A stretch of 64,000 bases of DNA. Source: Scytolyngbya sp. HA4215-MV1. GTDB taxonomy: Bacteria > Cyanobacteriota > Cyanobacteriia > Leptolyngbyales > Leptolyngbyaceae. Below the pieces are notes generated by a model. That model worked only from the letters and a program-made list of their open reading frames with translations, did not search any database and was not told where the DNA came from. The first letter of the stretch is position 1; the number at the start of each line of letters is the position of its first letter. Position numbers and translations under genes: made by a program. The stretch is from contig JAHHIA010000002.1 of NCBI GenBank assembly GCA_019359045.1, positions 631,234 to 695,233 of the forward strand, in the 5' to 3' direction. This document shows, one piece after another, positions 18,107-29,155 of this stretch.

Positions 18107-18316
18107 GCCATAGTGTAGGCAAGGCGTATTTACACTGTCAATACATATTTGCTGTCGTTGCGTTGATGCGATCGCTGTAAACACCCAGTCGAGCAATTTC
18201 AGTACCGTCCTACTAATAAGCATTGCAGAATCGACATCCGAGAAATTCATCTGTCTCGTTCGCCCTTCAAATCGGTATGAGATAGTGAGATAGAAAAATA
18301 TTGGGACAGGGATCGA

Positions 18317-19882
18317 ATGACTGTAACCGGGGAAGGAGCAACGCTAAAGCGATGGATTTTAGCTGGGTTGACAATACTGGCGATCGTGTTCACCACTCTA
18401 CAACTCTTGAGTAGCTGGAACCAACCGCAGTTTCAAAGCCGCCTGGAACTTTACCAAACTAATTTGCTCCTGCGTGCTAGCGAATGGCAGGGCCCGCCTG
18501 GGGAAGAAGCCAACTTATCAACCACTCGGCGAGCGATCGTGGGGGCAGATCCTATCCAAGCTGCCACCAAGCAATATCAAGAAGCGCGACAATCCAACCA
18601 GGAAAGCCTGGACAAAATTCGCACCCGTTTAGCGTCGTCCAATCCTGACGAAGAAAATGCTCAATTGCAAGCTTCTGTCCAAAAATTAGCGCGCCTCACT
18701 GCCGAATTAGATTTGAACTTAGGCGTTTTGCAAGCTCATCAAGGGCAAACCCAAGCTGCCCTAGAAACCTGGAAACAGTTGCAGCAATCTGACCAGGCAA
18801 ACCCTCTCTCCTCGCTGCCCCAAACTGCCCAAGTTCTGTCGGGGTTATGGCGTAACCCCCCCCAACTCTTGCCCGACGCCGAAACTAGTTTGCAAACTGA
18901 CCTCTCAGGCTGGTTTCGCGATCAGGCACTAGAACGGCTGTTTCAACTGCAACAGCGCCAGGATGTCTTACAAGCGTTGCACGCCACAGAACAGCAGGCA
19001 GCAGAACAAGCTTTTATCAAATTGGGTCTGGTTTCGCTGTTACCAGGATTGGGACTGTTGATCGGGGGCGGCTTATTGATTTTTTGGCTGGGAGGATGGT
19101 TGCTCTGGCTGATTCGGGGTAGACAACCATTGCCCGTGGAAAAGCAACTGACCGTCTGGCAAGTCCCCTGGGACTGGGAAGTGATGGTACAGGGATTAGT
19201 GATTGGCTTTTTCTTTGTTGGACAATTTCTAATTGGTCAGTTCCTGTTGCCATTGGGTTTGGGGCTGTTGAAGATTACCCCCACCAGTTTGGATAACCGA
19301 GGGCAGGCAGGCCTAATTCTTCTGAGCTATTTAATGCTGGCAGTGGGGGGTGGTTTGGTTATCTATCTTTCCCTAAAGCCCTTTTTCCCGCTGCCGGAAG
19401 GATGGTTTCGGTTCCGATTGGACCGGGAAGGGCTGTTTTGGGGCGTTGCGGGTTATTGTGTGGCGTGGCCCGTGGTATTGGGAGTTTCACAGGTCAATCA
19501 GCTGATTTGGCAGGGACAGGGGGGCAGCAACCCGATTTTGCCGATCGCCCTGGAAGGCAAAGACCCCACCGCGATCGCCATCTTTTTCATCACCGCATCA
19601 CTTGCCGCGCCGATTTTTGAAGAAATCCTGTTTCGGGGATTTTTGTTGCCTTCACTGACGCGCTATTTGCCTGTATGGGGCGCGATCGCTGCCAGCGGGC
19701 TATTGTTTGCCGTTGCCCACTTGAGCCTGTCAGAAATCCTGCCGCTGACAGCCTTGGGCATGGTGCTGGGTTATGTGTATGTACGATCGCGCAATCTCCT
19801 GGCTTGTATGTTGCTGCACAGCCTGTGGAATGGGGGGACACTGCTGAGCCTGTTTATTTTGGGGGGGAGTTCCGGAGTGTGA
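18317..19882 (+). CDS. CPBP family intramembrane glutamic endopeptidase
   Basis: A 521-residue membrane protein. One N-terminal membrane helix (WILAGLTILAIVFTTLQLL) is followed by a ~190-residue soluble helical region containing Gln-rich segments, then by about eight membrane helices. The Abi/CPBP catalytic motifs are present: EEILFRGFLLPSL (the EExxxR motif, near residue 435), FAVAHLSLSE (His near 468) and LHSLWNGGT (His/Asn near 500). The family includes Rce1-like CAAX proteases and bacteriocin-immunity proteins; in cyanobacteria the substrates are unknown. The long soluble N-terminal region is typical of the large cyanobacterial subgroup, as I recall it. Confidence 0.88.
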   Translation: MTVTGEGATLKRWILAGLTILAIVFTTLQLLSSWNQPQFQSRLELYQTNLLLRASEWQGPPGEEANLSTTRRAIVGADPIQAATKQYQEARQSNQESLDKIRTRLASSNPDEENAQLQASVQKLARLTAELDLNLGVLQAHQGQTQAALETWKQLQQSDQANPLSSLPQTAQVLSGLWRNPPQLLPDAETSLQTDLSGWFRDQALERLFQLQQRQDVLQALHATEQQAAEQAFIKLGLVSLLPGLGLLIGGGLLIFWLGGWLLWLIRGRQPLPVEKQLTVWQVPWDWEVMVQGLVIGFFFVGQFLIGQFLLPLGLGLLKITPTSLDNRGQAGLILLSYLMLAVGGGLVIYLSLKPFFPLPEGWFRFRLDREGLFWGVAGYCVAWPVVLGVSQVNQLIWQGQGGSNPILPIALEGKDPTAIAIFFITASLAAPIFEEILFRGFLLPSLTRYLPVWGAIAASGLLFAVAHLSLSEILPLTALGMVLGYVYVRSRNLLACMLLHSLWNGGTLLSLFILGGSSGV

Positions 19883-19899
19883 CACAAAAATCGGGCTTT

Positions 19900-22800
19900 T
19901 CAGTCCGAAAGCGGTAATCGAATGCAGAACTCGCTACCTTGACCTAACTCAGACTGCACTTCCAGACTGCCGGCGTGGGTCTCGGTCACAATTTGGTAGG
20001 CGATCGTCAATCCCAAGCCGGTGCCCTTACCCACCCCCTTGGTCGTAAACAAATGGTCAAAGATTTTCGCTTTCACGTCTTCGTCCATCCCTTTGCCGTT
20101 ATCGAGAATTTGAATTTGCACCTGATTGGAGTCAACTGTGGTGCGAATCGTAATTTGTTGAGGATTAGCTTCCAGTTCCGAAAAAGATAAGGATTGCGCC
20201 ATTTCATCAAACATATCGATCGCATTTGCCAGGAGATTCATAAATACCTGGTTTAATTGTCCAGGGAAACATTCGATGAGCGGCAATTCACCATAGTCTT
20301 GAATGACCTGAATCGCCGGTCGATGTTCATTGGCTTTGAGCCGATATTTGAGAATCAACAGCGCACTATCAATGCCTTCATGCAAGTTGGCGCTGACTTT
20401 ATGCTCCGTGTCGGCACGGGAGAAAGTCCGCAGACTCGTGCTGATGGACTTGATCCGATCGATCGCGCCTTTCATCGAGTCCATCAGTTTGGGTAGGTCT
20501 TCGCAGAGGTAGTCTAGCTCAATATCTTCCGCATTCTCCTGCACAGACTCAGCCGCATGGGGATAATGCTGTTGATAGAGCGTCAAGTGACCCAAGAGAT
20601 CTTGAAAATACTCTCTCACATTTTTCATGCTGCCATTCAGGAAGCCGATCGGGTTATTGATTTCGTGCGCCACCCCTGCCACCAGGTTGCCCAAAGACGC
20701 CATTTTTTCGTTTTGTACCAGCTGGAGTTGGGCTTGTTGAAGCTCTCGCAGGGCTTGTTCTAGCTGAGTTGCCTGACGACGAGTTTCGAGAAGCAATTCG
20801 GTTTGTTGCAGCGCTATCCCCATCTGAGCGGCGACTTGTTGGGCAAACTGACTCTCAGCTGGTTGCCAGTTGCGCGTGCGATCGCATTGGTGAATGCAAA
20901 GTAGTCCCCAAAGATTACTGTCTTGCAAAATCGGCACAACTAGCGAAGCTTGAATACCAAATTGCATCAAAATTGCCCGATGGCAGTCTGGTATTTCGGC
21001 AGCTTGTACATCACGGATGGTGCAGATGCGTCCCTGTTTATAAAGGGTTGCATAGTCTTCACTAAAACAATGATCTTGTACCTTGATCGCTAAAGCCGAT
21101 GGAAATTCGGGGCGAACATCTTCTGCAATAAACTCACCATATTCGTAGTTCTGTTCTGTATGAAACTGATAGATGCCCACGCGATCGGCACTGAGAATCG
21201 AGCGCACATTCTGAGTAACTGACTGAAAGATCGTCTCCAAATCCAAAGACTCGCGCATCTGGGTAACCACATTGAACAAGATTTGCTGTTGTTCAAGTGC
21301 CAACTCCACCTGTTGCGCATGCGCTTGCGATTCCTGGTACAAGCGGGCATTTTCTAGGGAAATCGCTGCTTGGGTACAGAGGAAGTTGAGAATGAGGATG
21401 CGATCGTGGGTAAAGACGCCACGAGTTGATTGATTATTTAGATATAGAATACCGAGCAATTTTCCCTGGTTGAGGATAGGCAAGCATAAGATACTTTTGG
21501 GTTGTTGCTGCACTAAATACTCATCCAGGATAGGCAAATCGGTTTTGAGGTCATCAATGACCACGACCTCTCGGGTATTTTTGACGTACTGAATCAGTTT
21601 GACAGGCAAGTTCGGATGCTGCTCCAAAGGCTCGGAACAAAGTTGGGTTGCTTCTGGCGTAGCAATGGTTTGTACCTGCCATTGCCCTTGACGATCGGGT
21701 CGAATCAGGGCGTAGCGATCGCTGCCAGAATTTTGCAAAATAATTTGGGTGAGTTGATGCAGTAGCTCATCCAACTGAATGGTTCCGGATAGGCTCTGGG
21801 AGGCTTTCAGAATAGTGGTAAGATCCAGAGCCGTATTCACACTCGTGCTGGAAGAACGGCTCAGTTCACTGGTAGGATTCAAGGCATAGGGATTGGTAAT
21901 TTTTGCCAGCGTCTCGATCACATTCAACGGTTGTGCTGTTGGCTGGAGAATGGGGTGCAGCAAACGTGGGTAACGCTTTTCCAGATCATTCGTTTTAGCT
22001 TTGGCTCTCCAACGTACATAGCAGTAGTAAGCATCTTGCATATACCCTGCGGCAACTTTCTCTTTACCCCAGTCAAGGTAAAACTTGGCAGCCAACTCGT
22101 TCGCTAAAGCTTCGTCCTGAAGATACCCATTCGCCTGAGCGCCCGCGATCGCCAGGTCAAAGTGTTCGATCGCTTCAGCCTGCTGTTGCAAGACACGATA
22201 CTGCTCGGCAGCCACCAGTTGCCAGTGATGTTGATGATTAAAAGGGGCATGAGTTGCCCATCCCTTCAACTTGCCCTGATGCATTTCCACTCGGTCAAGA
22301 ATTTGGCGCTGCGCTTCTTCGGAAGCATTTCTACACCTTGCTAACTGCACCAGTGAGTCGTAGAAAGAATACAGAGGCACCATAAAAGTACCGATTCCAC
22401 CGTCGAGATGATGCTCTGCCAGGAGAGAGTCCTGAGCAGCTTGTTGATAGTCACCAAACAAGTAACCCAGAACCATTTGATTAAAGTGCAAATAAAATAA
22501 GGCTGTCCGGTGATTGGCTGCCTGTAACCGGGGGCGTGAGACTGCTTCGTTAAAGACTGTCCCCCTGAGTTGCACAGGCACTTCATTGCGTCCCAATAAG
22601 TTGAATACTGTTTGTTGATAGATCTCTAGATAAAGCTGTGAGGTGGTTTGCTTGAGTTGACCGATCGTCTGACGGTAAGCTTCGATCGTGTCAGCCAACT
22701 CGATCAGTTCCTGCCCAGCCCAATAGGCGTAATAGCAATAGGCTGCGGCACTCAGGGCAGTCGTTTCAATGTCTCCAGTTTCTAGCCCGCTTTGGTAAGC

Positions 22801-25800
22801 TTCTTGTAATTGTGGAATCGATTCCTGTAATGGAGTTTTCCAGTGTTGAATATAGGTATAGACAACATACCAGGCTCTACATTTGAAGGGAGTAACCTGC
22901 GATTGCGCTAGCAACTGCAACGCCAATTGACCAAAGTCATAACCTGATGGAATATCTCCAATGACACCGCACAGAATCAGACCATAATCCACATAGCCAT
23001 AGATGGAGATTGGGCAATTGCCATGCTGGATAGACAATTCCACTTGCTTGAAAATCAGTAGCACCATTAAAGTGGGATTTGCCACATACGCACAGGGCAC
23101 CAACCAGCTCAGAATTTTCATTGCTGCTAGATGGCTAGGATCAATCATTGGGGGCAAACCGAGTAAACTTAGAGGCGCTTGGTCCTGCCAGAGCTGGCAA
23201 GATGCCCCAAAAGCTTGCTCAATATCTGCTTGCGTAGGCTGAGCGGGAAACTCTACTCCCAGTGACTGTAAGACCTGTAAGCCAAGCTGAAGTGCAGGCA
23301 GAAGTTGCCCCTGAGCTTTCGTCCCCATTAACCGGGTGTGCTGGACTGGAATCGTGTCTAATAAGGTTTTGGCATGTTGCAACACTAGAGTCGCCCATTG
23401 CTCCATCTGTTCAAAATCAGTGTTGAGATAGGCTGCCTCTGCCACTTCTCGATGAAGTGCTAGCGTCAGATCGTAGTGACGCTCCCAGGCATCGGTGGGC
23501 AAGCAGGCGATGCCAGTAGTGAAATAATCTACCGCTGCCCCATAAGCCGTAGCAGCTCTGGCTTTCTGTCCTGCCCTCAGGTTCAATTGCGCCAATTCTA
23601 CTTGTTCTTGGGAACGCGCGATGAGGGAACGTCCCACATTCAAATGATTGACAATTTCAAAGAGTCGTTCTTCCTGTTCACTGGCTGGAGTATTGCGTAA
23701 TAGGAGTTGCCCGATTTGCCAGTGTGCCGTTTGGCGCTGATCTTCGGCAATGAGTGAGTAGGCAGCTTGCTGCACCCGATCGTGCAAAAAACGATAAGTA
23801 CAGGCATCCACCTGACGCGGGGATAATTTTACTGACTGCTGGCTGCTGGCGATCGCCTCTGCTTGGAAGAACTTATAAATTTCATTCAGCGGTAAAATCA
23901 ATCCCGCTTGCAACGCCGCCCATAGGTTTAAAGCAACTACAGTGGGTGGCTGTTCACAGACAGTTGCGAGTGTGGTTAAGTCAAATTGGCTGCCGATACA
24001 GGCCGCTAACTTGAGCATCTCCTGACAGGAGGCAGGGAGTTTCTGCAATTGCAGCCTCATGAATGCCACCACATCATCGCTGAGCACGAGCGATTGAACC
24101 CAGGTCATATCGCACTGCCACTGATGGGTTTCCTGATTCAAGGCAATTAAGCCTTCAGCATGAAGAGATTTAAGCAGTTGAGTTGTAAAAAAGGGGTTCC
24201 CCTGCGCCTTTTGATCGATCAGTTGGGTCAGGGACAAGGCAGCATCAACAGAGCAATTGAGGGTATCCGCAATGAGGTGATTAATATTTTCTTGGCTAAG
24301 CGGAGGCAGGGTCAGCGTATGAATTGGCATCTTGGCTTTGCCCAGTTTATCCACCAGCCGTATCAGAGGATGGGTTGCACTCACTTCATTACTGCGATAG
24401 GCTCCAATCAGCAGCAGAAAGCGACATTCATGCTGCTCTACTAGACGTTCTATTAAGCTTAAGGAAGCTAGATCTGCCCATTGTAGGTCATCCAGGAAAA
24501 TCACTAGTGGATGTGCTGCTGTCGCGAAGACGTGAATAAACTGTTGTAATAAACGATGGAATCGATTTTGTGCTTCACTGCCCGATAGTTCGGGCACAGG
24601 GGGTTGGGGTCCCAGAATCGCTGCCAGTTCCGGAACCACATCGATGATGACCTGCCCACTTTCACCAAGTACTGTGAGAATTTTGGCTTGCCATTGTACT
24701 AATTGAGCATCGCTTTCGGTCAGCAGTTGCTGCATCAAATTTCGCAACGCTTGGACAAAGGCGGAAAAAGGAATGTTGCGATTGAATTGGTCAAATTTGC
24801 CTTTGATAAAGTAGCCGCGTTGGCGAACAATGGGTTTATGAACTTCGTTGACCACGGCTGTTTTGCCAATTCCAGAGGATCCAGCAACCAGCATCAATTC
24901 GGATGTGCCGTTGGCAACACGGTCAAAAGCAGCCAAAAGCCGATGGACTTCTACTGCTCGACCATAGAGCTTTTCGGGAAGCAGGAACCGATCGTTAACA
25001 TCTCGCAAGGCGATTGTAAAGGGTTCAATTTGACCCGTTTCCTGCAATTGACTCAGGCAATTTTGCAAATCATGCCGCAAACCTAATGCACTTTGATAGC
25101 GGTCTTCGGCATTTTTCGCCATGAGTTTGCCGACGATCTCCGACAGCACCCCAGGAATTTCGGGACAAAGACTCTGAACAGTGGGAGGCTGTTTTGCTAA
25201 ATGACAATGCACCAATTCCATTGGGTCAGATGATGAGAAGGGGAGTTGTCCAGTCAATAACTCAAACAACGTTGCCCCAAATGCATAGAAATCGACGCGG
25301 TAATCAATCCCTCGATTCATCCGCCCGGTCTGTTCCGGAGCCAGATAAGCAAGCGTTCCTTCTAGTCCATGGGGGGGGCTCAGTTCTGGCGTTTCTTTCG
25401 GCAACAGCGAAGCAATACTGAAGTCGATCAGCTTGACCTGTTTAGACGTTGGACAGATTAGAATGTTGGCTGGTTTGATATCTTTGTGGATAACGTGGGC
25501 TTGGTGTAAGTCATGCAGGATTTCGGTAAGTTGCAGGGCGATCGCCAAAGTCTCTGGCAGCGCCAGGGTATGCGTTTGGACATACTGCTGTAAAGAGACA
25601 CCGCCAAAATCTTCCATGACTAAAGCATAGCCATTACCGTAGAATTCCAAGTTGTAGGAACGAATAATGCCTGGAATATTCAGATTTTGAGCGATCGTAT
25701 ACTGATTACGAAATTGCAATAGCTCGTTAAAGGTCGGATAGCTCTGTTGCAACAGCTTGATGACCACCGGACGCTGACTAGAGTTCTCAACTGCTCGATA

Positions 25801-25896
25801 GACGATCGTTCGCGAACCCACATAAAGCTGCTCAACTATGGAGTACCCAGGAATGTGAGGCAAGCGATTAGGGTCGGTGTTAGCTGTTGGTACCAT
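19900..25896 (-). CDS. Ser/Thr kinase - AAA ATPase - GAF - cyanobacteriochrome-like GAF - histidine kinase
   Basis: A 1998-residue cytoplasmic signalling protein. Residues 15-275 form a protein kinase (VVIKLL Lys, [13 protein letters not shown] catalytic loop; DFS replaces DFG). An AAA/ORC-like ATPase follows (Walker [14 protein letters not shown] near 339, Walker [16 protein letters not shown] near 470). A long helical TPR-like region runs to about 1340, then GAF1 (about 1350-1530) and GAF2 (about 1540-1720). The C-terminus is a histidine kinase with [12 protein letters not shown] near 1738, and N and G boxes [17 protein letters not shown] and [14 protein letters not shown]2 has DHCF (Cys 1610) and a Cys-His pair (Cys 1638) spaced as in dual-cysteine cyanobacteriochromes. 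It is a single gene between unlinked genes; its targets are unknown. Confidence 0.92.
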   Translation of the reverse strand: MVPTANTDPNRLPHIPGYSIVEQLYVGSRTIVYRAVENSSQRPVVIKLLQQSYPTFNELLQFRNQYTIAQNLNIPGIIRSYNLEFYGNGYALVMEDFGGVSLQQYVQTHTLALPETLAIALQLTEILHDLHQAHVIHKDIKPANILICPTSKQVKLIDFSIASLLPKETPELSPPHGLEGTLAYLAPEQTGRMNRGIDYRVDFYAFGATLFELLTGQLPFSSSDPMELVHCHLAKQPPTVQSLCPEIPGVLSEIVGKLMAKNAEDRYQSALGLRHDLQNCLSQLQETGQIEPFTIALRDVNDRFLLPEKLYGRAVEVHRLLAAFDRVANGTSELMLVAGSSGIGKTAVVNEVHKPIVRQRGYFIKGKFDQFNRNIPFSAFVQALRNLMQQLLTESDAQLVQWQAKILTVLGESGQVIIDVVPELAAILGPQPPVPELSGSEAQNRFHRLLQQFIHVFATAAHPLVIFLDDLQWADLASLSLIERLVEQHECRFLLLIGAYRSNEVSATHPLIRLVDKLGKAKMPIHTLTLPPLSQENINHLIADTLNCSVDAALSLTQLIDQKAQGNPFFTTQLLKSLHAEGLIALNQETHQWQCDMTWVQSLVLSDDVVAFMRLQLQKLPASCQEMLKLAACIGSQFDLTTLATVCEQPPTVVALNLWAALQAGLILPLNEIYKFFQAEAIASSQQSVKLSPRQVDACTYRFLHDRVQQAAYSLIAEDQRQTAHWQIGQLLLRNTPASEQEERLFEIVNHLNVGRSLIARSQEQVELAQLNLRAGQKARAATAYGAAVDYFTTGIACLPTDAWERHYDLTLALHREVAEAAYLNTDFEQMEQWATLVLQHAKTLLDTIPVQHTRLMGTKAQGQLLPALQLGLQVLQSLGVEFPAQPTQADIEQAFGASCQLWQDQAPLSLLGLPPMIDPSHLAAMKILSWLVPCAYVANPTLMVLLIFKQVELSIQHGNCPISIYGYVDYGLILCGVIGDIPSGYDFGQLALQLLAQSQVTPFKCRAWYVVYTYIQHWKTPLQESIPQLQEAYQSGLETGDIETTALSAAAYCYYAYWAGQELIELADTIEAYRQTIGQLKQTTSQLYLEIYQQTVFNLLGRNEVPVQLRGTVFNEAVSRPRLQAANHRTALFYLHFNQMVLGYLFGDYQQAAQDSLLAEHHLDGGIGTFMVPLYSFYDSLVQLARCRNASEEAQRQILDRVEMHQGKLKGWATHAPFNHQHHWQLVAAEQYRVLQQQAEAIEHFDLAIAGAQANGYLQDEALANELAAKFYLDWGKEKVAAGYMQDAYYCYVRWRAKAKTNDLEKRYPRLLHPILQPTAQPLNVIETLAKITNPYALNPTSELSRSSSTSVNTALDLTTILKASQSLSGTIQLDELLHQLTQIILQNSGSDRYALIRPDRQGQWQVQTIATPEATQLCSEPLEQHPNLPVKLIQYVKNTREVVVIDDLKTDLPILDEYLVQQQPKSILCLPILNQGKLLGILYLNNQSTRGVFTHDRILILNFLCTQAAISLENARLYQESQAHAQQVELALEQQQILFNVVTQMRESLDLETIFQSVTQNVRSILSADRVGIYQFHTEQNYEYGEFIAEDVRPEFPSALAIKVQDHCFSEDYATLYKQGRICTIRDVQAAEIPDCHRAILMQFGIQASLVVPILQDSNLWGLLCIHQCDRTRNWQPAESQFAQQVAAQMGIALQQTELLLETRRQATQLEQALRELQQAQLQLVQNEKMASLGNLVAGVAHEINNPIGFLNGSMKNVREYFQDLLGHLTLYQQHYPHAAESVQENAEDIELDYLCEDLPKLMDSMKGAIDRIKSISTSLRTFSRADTEHKVSANLHEGIDSALLILKYRLKANEHRPAIQVIQDYGELPLIECFPGQLNQVFMNLLANAIDMFDEMAQSLSFSELEANPQQITIRTTVDSNQVQIQILDNGKGMDEDVKAKIFDHLFTTKGVGKGTGLGLTIAYQIVTETHAGSLEVQSELGQGSEFCIRLPLSD

Positions 25897-26278
25897 AGAA
25901 TTGAACGAATGGTTCCAGTCGGCTCGTGGGTTGTCAACTTACGGTTTGAGAGGTTGCTGAATTGCAGTATGAAGTGGAACGAAGTTTCAATTCATACAAC
26001 TCCAAATTTATACCTTGATTCAGCAACGCCGTTTTGATGGGTTGGTTGTGTGAGCGTCTTGTTCACGACGAGAGCAAGATTCTATCTCTCATTTCAACCT
26101 TGATGGATCACTAGGATGAGGCTCTAATAGGTTCAAAACAACGGAGATCGCACCCAATGCCTGAATGACTCATTGAGAACTATCCTGTAGCGGATTATTC
26201 TAGCCAGAATTCTAAACTACCAACACATTAGCATTCTGAACTTAGGCAGACAACGATCGGAGGTTCGTCCGCAGTCAA
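25897..26278. other. 382-bp spacer between the large kinase gene and radA
   Basis: It holds one copy of the 78-bp hairpin repeat (25953-26030, listed separately), which probably lies in the 5' region of the kinase transcript. The remaining 250 bp contain no reading frame, RNA gene or terminator that I can support. Confidence 0.5.
25953..26030. repeat. 78-bp hairpin repeat, copy A
   Basis: The element begins GTTGCTGAAT and ends ATTCAGCAACGCC, so its outer ends can pair. Inside, ATGAAGTGGAAC (25970-25981) pairs with GTTTCAATTCAT (25985-25996) around a GAA loop, with one mismatch and one G-T pair. Copy B at 39284-39361 has the same length with no gaps and is identical at 56 of 78 positions by my count. 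Several differences fall in paired positions and preserve pairing. Confidence 0.65.
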
Positions 26279-27799
26279 TTATTCTGTCTCTGACTGGATG
26301 GGGGTTCCTGCTAAAGCAATCCCGATCGCATCGACCACTCGTGCCACTGGAATCACTTCCAACCCGACTTTGGGAACCGTTTGCCCTTTGGGGATAATTG
26401 CCCGTTGAAACCCTAGCTTTGCTGCTTCCTTCAGGCGTAATTCCATTTGCGAAACTACGCGCACCTGTCCGCCTAACCCCACTTCTCCAATTAAAACGGT
26501 CTTAGGATCCACGATCCGATCGCGAAAACTGGCAACCACTGCGATCGCCACCCCCAGATCGGCTGCCGGTTCCCCCACATTTAGCCCACCCGAAGAGGCG
26601 ACATAGGCATCTAGCCGAGACAGGGGAATGCCAACTCGTTTTTCTAGCACTGCCAGAATTTGTAGCAGCCGGTTGAACTCAATTCCTGTGGTCGATCGTC
26701 GAGGCGAACTGTAACTGGTCGGACTCACCAATGCCTGGAGTTCTACCAAAATGGGGCGTGTTCCTTCACAAGCCACGATCGTGGCAGTCCCCGGCGAAAA
26801 TTCTTCTCGATTACCCAAAAACAGAGCGGAAGGATTGGTCACTTCTTCCAGTCCCACATCGACCATTTCAAACACGCCCAGTTCATGGGTTGCCCCAAAA
26901 CGATTCTTAACCGATCGTAACAGACGGTGACTGGCAAAGCGATCGCCCTCAAAATACAGCACGGTATCGACCAAATGCTCCAGCACCTTGGGACCAGCGA
27001 TCGCGCCATCCTTGGTGACATGCCCCACGATGAATAGGGTGATGTTCTGCTGCTTTGCCACTCGCATCAATACCGATGTGCACTCCCGCACCTGTGCGAC
27101 TGACCCCGGAGCCGAAGTCAGCGCACTAAAAAAAAGTGCCTGGATACTGTCAATCACTGCCACTTGAGGTCTTAGTGACTCCAACTCCACCAAAATGGCA
27201 TCCAAATCAGTTTCGGGTAACAGATAAAGATCCCCCTCTCCGTTTCTCTCCGCTTCCCTCTCTTCTCCCTCTCCCCCTTCTCCCTGCCTCTCTCCCCGCG
27301 TCTCCGTGTCCCTCTCCCGGCGCTCTACCGCGACCCCCAATCGGTGCGCGCGCAACTTCACTTGTTGCCCCGATTCTTCTGCACACACATATAACGTGCG
27401 GTAATGCTGCGCCAACCGATTGGCAACTTGCAGGAGCAACGTCGATTTACCAATTCCTGGATCGCCGCCAATTAAAACTAGAGAACCGGGGACAATCCCC
27501 CCCCCCAGAACGCGATCGAGTTCTGAATAACCAGAAGAGAGCCGCGTCTGGGGATGGTCAGAAATTTGTGCTAGGGTCAAAGCAGCAAAAGGTTTGGCTG
27601 GAGTATTTTTGCTGACATGGCGTCCTTTGCTAATGCGAGTTGCAGCTTTCAAGGTAGAGGAATTGGCAGAACTCGTACTCGGTAAAACCACTTGCTCTTC
27701 TAAGGAATTCCAACTATTGCAGGCAGGGCATTTGCCAAAATATTGTGAAAACTCAGCCCCGCATTCGTTACAAACATACTGCGATCGTGCTTTTGGCAT
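26279..27799 (-). CDS. radA: DNA repair protein RadA (Sms)
   Basis: RadA is a RecA-like branch-migration helicase used in recombination. Seen in order: the zinc finger YVCNECGAEFSQYFGKCPAC near 8-27; Walker A GGDPGIGKSTLLLQ near 110; Walker B VAVIDSIQALF; the RadA-specific VKNRFGATHELGVFEM; and a C-terminal Lon-like domain (YVASSGGLNVGEPAADLGVA). It has 506 residues against about 455-460 usually. The excess includes a ~32-residue Glu/Arg/Gly-rich insertion (about residues 157-189) between RAHRLGVAV and LYLLPETDL, encoded by a pyrimidine/purine-biased microsatellite-like tract at about 27232-27327. Motifs on both sides are intact, so the protein is probably functional. Confidence 0.95.
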   Translation of the reverse strand: MPKARSQYVCNECGAEFSQYFGKCPACNSWNSLEEQVVLPSTSSANSSTLKAATRISKGRHVSKNTPAKPFAALTLAQISDHPQTRLSSGYSELDRVLGGGIVPGSLVLIGGDPGIGKSTLLLQVANRLAQHYRTLYVCAEESGQQVKLRAHRLGVAVERRERDTETRGERQGEGGEGEEREAERNGEGDLYLLPETDLDAILVELESLRPQVAVIDSIQALFFSALTSAPGSVAQVRECTSVLMRVAKQQNITLFIVGHVTKDGAIAGPKVLEHLVDTVLYFEGDRFASHRLLRSVKNRFGATHELGVFEMVDVGLEEVTNPSALFLGNREEFSPGTATIVACEGTRPILVELQALVSPTSYSSPRRSTTGIEFNRLLQILAVLEKRVGIPLSRLDAYVASSGGLNVGEPAADLGVAIAVVASFRDRIVDPKTVLIGEVGLGGQVRVVSQMELRLKEAAKLGFQRAIIPKGQTVPKVGLEVIPVARVVDAIGIALAGTPIQSETE

Positions 27800-27975
27800 T
27801 TCTCAATACTTAAATGATCAAAAAGAAACAAAGTGATACGAATATTAAGAAAGTCTGAAAAACCGACCCGATAAGAGCTTTGGCGATCCCAAAATCCCCG
27901 ATCGGGTTACGATTTTAGTGATACAGTACTGAAAATTAATGATTAAGAGATAGAGCTTTAAGGAGTATCAAGAAG

Positions 27976-28707
27976 TTGGAAAACCACAAGGAAAAAATAT
28001 TGGTAGTGGATGATGAGGCGAGTATTCGTCGCATCCTAGAAACCCGTCTCTCAATGATTGGCTATGATGTTGTCACGGCAGCTGACGGTGAAGAGGCTCT
28101 AGAAACCTTCCGCAATGCCGATCCCGATCTGGTGGTTTTGGATGTCATGATGCCCAAATTAGACGGGTATGGGGTCTGTCAGGAGCTACGGAAAGAATCT
28201 GACGTGCCTATCATTATGCTAACAGCCTTGGGAGATGTGGCTGACCGAATTACCGGCTTGGAATTGGGAGCCGATGACTATGTGGTCAAACCATTCTCTC
28301 CCAAAGAACTGGAAGCACGTATTCGGTCAGTCCTACGTCGTGTAGAAAAGACGGGAACTTCTGGGATTCCCAGTTCTGGCGTAATTCATGTCAATACAAT
28401 TCGGATTGATACAAACAAACGCCAGGTTTATAAAGGGGATGAGCGCATCCGGTTAACCGGTATGGAGTTTAGTCTGCTCGAACTCTTGGTCAGCCGTTCT
28501 GGGGAACCCTACTCGCGCTCCGAAATTTTGCAAGAAGTGTGGGGCTACACACCCGAGCGCCATGTGGATACTCGTGTGGTCGATGTCCACATTTCGCGAC
28601 TGCGGGCGAAACTGGAAGATGACCCCAGCAATCCCGAATTGATCTTGACGGCGCGTGGCACAGGTTATCTGTTCCAACGCATTGTTGAACCCGGTGAACT
28701 TGAATAA
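27976..28707 (+). CDS. rpaB: Response regulator RpaB
   Basis: An OmpR/PhoB-type transcription factor, essential in studied cyanobacteria, that binds HLR1 elements of high-light and photosystem genes and works with the kinase NblS (Hik33). The receiver is ILVVDDEASIRRILETRLSM with phospho-Asp in LVVLDVMMPKLDGYGV and Lys in DDYVVKPFSP. The DNA-binding winged helix is at the C-terminus (GYTPERHVDTRVVDVHISRL, RGTGYLF). The 243-residue sequence follows known RpaB proteins almost without change from memory. The start is TTG at 27976, preceded by AAGGAG at about 27959-27964; the family begins at this point, which settles the start. It is transcribed alone. Confidence 0.96.
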   Translation: MENHKEKILVVDDEASIRRILETRLSMIGYDVVTAADGEEALETFRNADPDLVVLDVMMPKLDGYGVCQELRKESDVPIIMLTALGDVADRITGLELGADDYVVKPFSPKELEARIRSVLRRVEKTGTSGIPSSGVIHVNTIRIDTNKRQVYKGDERIRLTGMEFSLLELLVSRSGEPYSRSEILQEVWGYTPERHVDTRVVDVHISRLRAKLEDDPSNPELILTARGTGYLFQRIVEPGELE

Positions 28708-29155
28708 TTCTTTAAAGATTTCAATGAATGCTTTTGGAGTAAGAAGTTTCAGATTTTTACTTCTCTGTTCTGCTTTTCAGTCGGTTTCTGGATGTTAGCC
28801 ATCCGCCTGGATGGGGTGCGAATGTTTGAGGAGCGATCGCGATCAAGGCAGAATTTACCGCGCTACAGTTGAACAGATGCGATCCTTATGGGGTAAAGCG
28901 GTGATGCTCAATGAAGGGCTGCAAAGCTGATTCAGGCTCACACAGACGAGCCAAAGTTGTCAATCCAAAATGCTGCGAGTGGGTGCTTCAATCATCATGA
29001 GGGAATGTGGAACATGCGATTTAACTGAACGTTCCCGAAAACTGGTAGGTCGGTTGTGAAGCTTGACGACGAGATTTGTCGAGTTACAAAAGGCTTTCGT
29101 TAGGCACAATGTCCTTCTGGTAAAATTTCTAAGGTTTCTACAAATTTGTTAATCA
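28708..29155. other. 448-bp spacer between rpaB and plsX
   Basis: No reading frame or RNA that I can support. A short hairpin (CCATCC / GGATGG, 28799-28814) is present but lacks a T-run. The plsX promoter is expected in the right half. HIP1-type sites occur near 28836-28845. Confidence 0.4.

Noticed and set aside
27880..27975. HLR1-like RpaB site upstream of rpaB (GGTTACGATTTTAGTGATAC)
   Set aside because: Only a loose match to the direct-repeat consensus (G/T)TTACA(T/A)(T/A); not enough to claim autoregulation.
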